In this document: positions 61,911-64,000 of the stretch, piece by piece
Layout of the letters: each line of letters begins with the position of its first letter
Numbering within the stretch: position 1 is the stretch's first letter
NCBI GenBank assembly: GCA_039621445.1
Contig: CP154956.1
Span: 6,508,170-6,572,169 of the forward strand
Length of the DNA: 64,000 nucleotides
Direction: 5' to 3'
Source of the DNA: Euglena gracilis
Lineage: Eukaryota > Euglenida > Euglenophyceae > Euglenales
Notes under the pieces: model-generated
Told to the model about the DNA's origin: nothing
Seen by the model: the letters and a program-made list of their open reading frames with translations, nothing else
Database searches by the model: none
Position numbers and translations under genes: made by a program

Positions 61911-64000
61911 TCAGAAAGCTGGACTTGTGCGTTTGATTATTCTGGTCAGCAGCTTCGCGCTTTCTGGTCCAAGGCCGCCCCACGTGCCCATTGCCAAGGT
62001 GGCGAAAGACCATCCTCCGTTTCGGCAGGGAGTGTCATACTTGGTGTGCTTGGCAGCCTCCTTCCTTTTCAGGAAGGTCCTCCAGCGCTCCCGCGTTGCC
62101 AGCCTTTCGGCGGCCTGCCAGCCATGAGCGACTGTGATGTCGACTGCCGTGGGCTTACCGTCCTGCCAGGTAGCCAAAAGCAAGTCAGCCGGCCTGAGCG
62201 AGCTGTCGGGTTGGTTAGGCACCGGGACCTCGCGTTGCACGCTTTGACCGTTCGTTGACAAGATGTTGAAGAGGGCGTCTTGAACGGCGTTGTGACGGTT
62301 CGCGAAGTTGTTGCGGATGCAGCACAGATCGTGGTCTCCATGAACATCCACCGGGGCCTGACAGCCAGCACAGATAGTCGGTGTGTCCGCTAGTGGCAAA
62401 CCCAGCCACCATTTCAGTCCCAGCCGGTAGTCCGCCGGGTCGATGACGGTGTGTATCGCTTCGTGGGGAGGTACTGCCATCCACCCATGCCCCACGCCGT
62501 TGACCTGCTCCAGGAGCCGCGCTTGGTCGCGAGGTGCTGACCTGTCCACCAAAGCGTCCACGATGGCCTTGGCAGACTCCTTTTGCCACCAGCGTTGGGA
62601 AGTGTCGTTTCCTGAGGCGCAGGCGAAGGCGGTGGGGTTTGCTAGGCGACTGCTTTCTGGGTGACGGTTTCCAAGGGTGGAACATAGGTCGTGGGCGGCC
62701 TGCTGGCAGGTACGGTCGTCTGGGGTGGCGGCGTAGTCTGGGCATGCCACCTTCTTGTGGCCATGCGTGTAGAACTGGCATAGAGCTGCGGTGCGGGCGG
62801 CGCTCTGGTGGGATGCCGGAATGCGTAAGCCGCAGCCGCCCACTGAAAGCGGTAGCGCTGCTTGTAGCCGCTGGTCTGCGTTTAGGGCCTGCCCCAGTAT
62901 GTCTTCAAACGCGTTGAAGATGGTCTCCCCACAACGTGAAACTTCGTTTTGCGCTTGATACGAATCCGACGCTCGCAAGAGGTGGTTAACGCGGCAACCG
63001 TCTAGGCAGTACCGGAGGAGATGGTGAGCCAGCTGGGGATCGGCGACGGAGGTGACGAGGTCAGCAGCTTGTTCGATCTTTTCAGTTGCCTCCGCCCAGG
63101 TGGCGACGGTGTGGTCTGAAGTGGTGGGGAAGTCGACTGGGCAGCCCAGGACCGTGATTCCAGACCCCTCGGTCCAGGGCACAGTTTTCAGGTGTTCCCG
63201 GTCTGGGAGGCCGGCTGCTGCTGGTCCCCACAGGACGCATTTTGCCAGATTCAGTTGTATCCCAGTCCGACTACTCTCGTTGCGGAGGTAGTCAAGGCAC
63301 TTCTGAAGGACCGTGGGCTCTCCGACCAGGATGCCGTCGTCCAAGTACCAACAGGACCACAGCAGCTCCGCCTGGGTACTGATGGCTTCCGCAACGGACT
63401 GCAGGCCAACAGCGAAGCCGATCGGCCCCAGGGGGCACCCTTGATGTGTGCCTCTGGTGGATGGCAACGTGCGGCCGTCACTGAAAAGGGGGGCCGGCTG
63501 TCCGTACGCGAACCGCAGGTAGTTAAAGAGCGCGGGTGCGCGGGTTTCGGCCTCACGGAATAGCACTCCTCTGTCGAGGGTGTTGAAGGCGTTCTTGAAG
63601 TCCACCTGCAAGACCGCCCAATTCCCTTGAGGGCTCAGCTTTCTTTCTGTTGTTGTTGTTTCCGGACATCTCTGAGTTGCGAGGGAGACGGCTTCGGCTG
63701 CGTTGGATACTCCCACCCCCACTTGCAGGGGACTCAGCTTGCTGACTTGATCCTTGGCGGTACCGGTATGGAGCAAAGCCTTGCCCACCAAGCGGCGAAT
63801 GGTGTCACCGACCGCAATAGGTCGTACGCCATCATCCTTCTTCCTCAGCGGAGTTAGGTTGGCGGCACACCACCACGGCGCGTGGTCGGTGGGGAGCTGG
63901 CCGTCCACCCACGACGCCGTGAGTTTACCCAGCGCGGTGAGCAGGCGGGCTCCTTGACCTGGCCGACGAACCGCATCCTGGAGATGGCAAGGGCGTAGTC
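61911..64000 (-). CDS. LINE c reverse transcriptase with zinc finger and restriction-like endonuclease motif
   Basis: Partial at its 5' end. RT motifs in order: NLTPLRKKDDGVRPIAVGDT, QVDFKNAFNTLDR (motif A, about 63590), GTHQGCPLGPIGFAVGLQ (motif B), CWYLDDGILVG (catalytic YLDD, about 63340) and LNLAKCVLWG. The C-terminal finger is CAGCQAPVDVHGDHDLCC (about 62350). Then QREVPVPNQ ... SSLRPADLLLATW ... AVDITVAHGW, a K/R-PD..D pattern as in R2-type endonucleases. The element would nick target DNA and prime from it. It ends in TGA at 61911; a 1-nt shift there would extend the tail to TAA at 61799. No stops occur over 665+ codons, making this the best-preserved coding region in the window. Confidence 0.9.
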   Translation of the reverse strand, partial: LRPCHLQDAVRRPGQGARLLTALGKLTASWVDGQLPTDHAPWWCAANLTPLRKKDDGVRPIAVGDTIRRLVGKALLHTGTAKDQVSKLSPLQVGVGVSNAAEAVSLATQRCPETTTTERKLSPQGNWAVLQVDFKNAFNTLDRGVLFREAETRAPALFNYLRFAYGQPAPLFSDGRTLPSTRGTHQGCPLGPIGFAVGLQSVAEAISTQAELLWSCWYLDDGILVGEPTVLQKCLDYLRNESSRTGIQLNLAKCVLWGPAAAGLPDREHLKTVPWTEGSGITVLGCPVDFPTTSDHTVATWAEATEKIEQAADLVTSVADPQLAHHLLRYCLDGCRVNHLLRASDSYQAQNEVSRCGETIFNAFEDILGQALNADQRLQAALPLSVGGCGLRIPASHQSAARTAALCQFYTHGHKKVACPDYAATPDDRTCQQAAHDLCSTLGNRHPESSRLANPTAFACASGNDTSQRWWQKESAKAIVDALVDRSAPRDQARLLEQVNGVGHGWMAVPPHEAIHTVIDPADYRLGLKWWLGLPLADTPTICAGCQAPVDVHGDHDLCCIRNNFANRHNAVQDALFNILSTNGQSVQREVPVPNQPDSSLRPADLLLATWQDGKPTAVDITVAHGWQAAERLATRERWRTFLKRKEAAKHTKYDTPCRNGGWSFATLAMGTWGGLGPESAKLLTRIIKRTSPAF

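Larger units (their letters stand above)
61432..64000 (-). mobile_element. LINE copy c, most complete, runs off the window
   Basis: 3' motif at 61432, coding part 61911-64000 and still open at the window edge. Same orientation as copies a and b. Confidence 0.85.

Overview
The window is nuclear DNA of a eukaryote, most likely an alga. Evidence: one host gene with spliced, GC-rich exons (a mitochondrial carrier), several Ty3/Gypsy chromodomain retrotransposons, non-LTR (LINE) elements and tRNA-derived SINEs, all set in low-complexity DNA full of long C/G and A/T homopolymer runs. No prokaryotic operons, rRNA genes or CRISPR arrays are visible. The exact lineage cannot be fixed from the sequence; retrotransposon-borne cytosine methyltransferases, as seen here, have been reported in dinoflagellates and charophyte algae.

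Layout. 1-14.6 kb: sparse DNA with minisatellites, a 21-bp perfect hairpin and a (GATT)n tract. It carries at least four minus-strand exons of an uncoupling-protein-like mitochondrial carrier (2723-11368). 14.6-25.7 kb and 39.3-39.9 kb: one minus-strand Gypsy element (E1) with gag, protease, a methyltransferase-like domain, RT-RNase H, integrase, chromodomain and an extra 3' ORF. It is split by a second element. 25705-39313: a complete 13.6-kb plus-strand Gypsy element (E2) with TG...CA LTRs (648 and 651 bp), a primer-binding site touching the 5' LTR, a purine tract touching the 3' LTR and a 4-bp target duplication. E2 carries a cytosine-C5 methyltransferase between gag and protease. 40.3-44.6 kb: a plus-strand relative of E1 (E3), mostly gag, head-to-head with E1. 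49.1-52.7 kb: a 5'-truncated Gypsy element (E4) related to E2. 53.2-55.9 kb: SINE copies in both orientations and a 306-bp tandem duplication with tRNA-like modules. 57.5-64 kb: a cluster of minus-strand LINEs with a C-terminal zinc finger and a restriction-like endonuclease motif, joined 3' end to truncated 5' end and marked by five copies of one 3'-terminal motif.

How the parts relate. The window records successive insertions. E1 landed first, then E2 broke E1 gag at a Glu codon; removing E2 and one copy of ACTC restores E1's reading frame. E1 and E2 share a domain that looks derived from an adenine methyltransferase. Only E2 also has a complete-looking C5 methyltransferase, lying just after that domain and fused in frame to the protease. 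In E2 the protease (catalytic Asp to Tyr) and integrase (deletion) are damaged while the methyltransferase frame is clean. The elements carry many in-frame stops, mostly TAA/TAG, which fits CAA/CAG to TAA/TAG decay; one such TAA faces CAA in a sister LINE copy.
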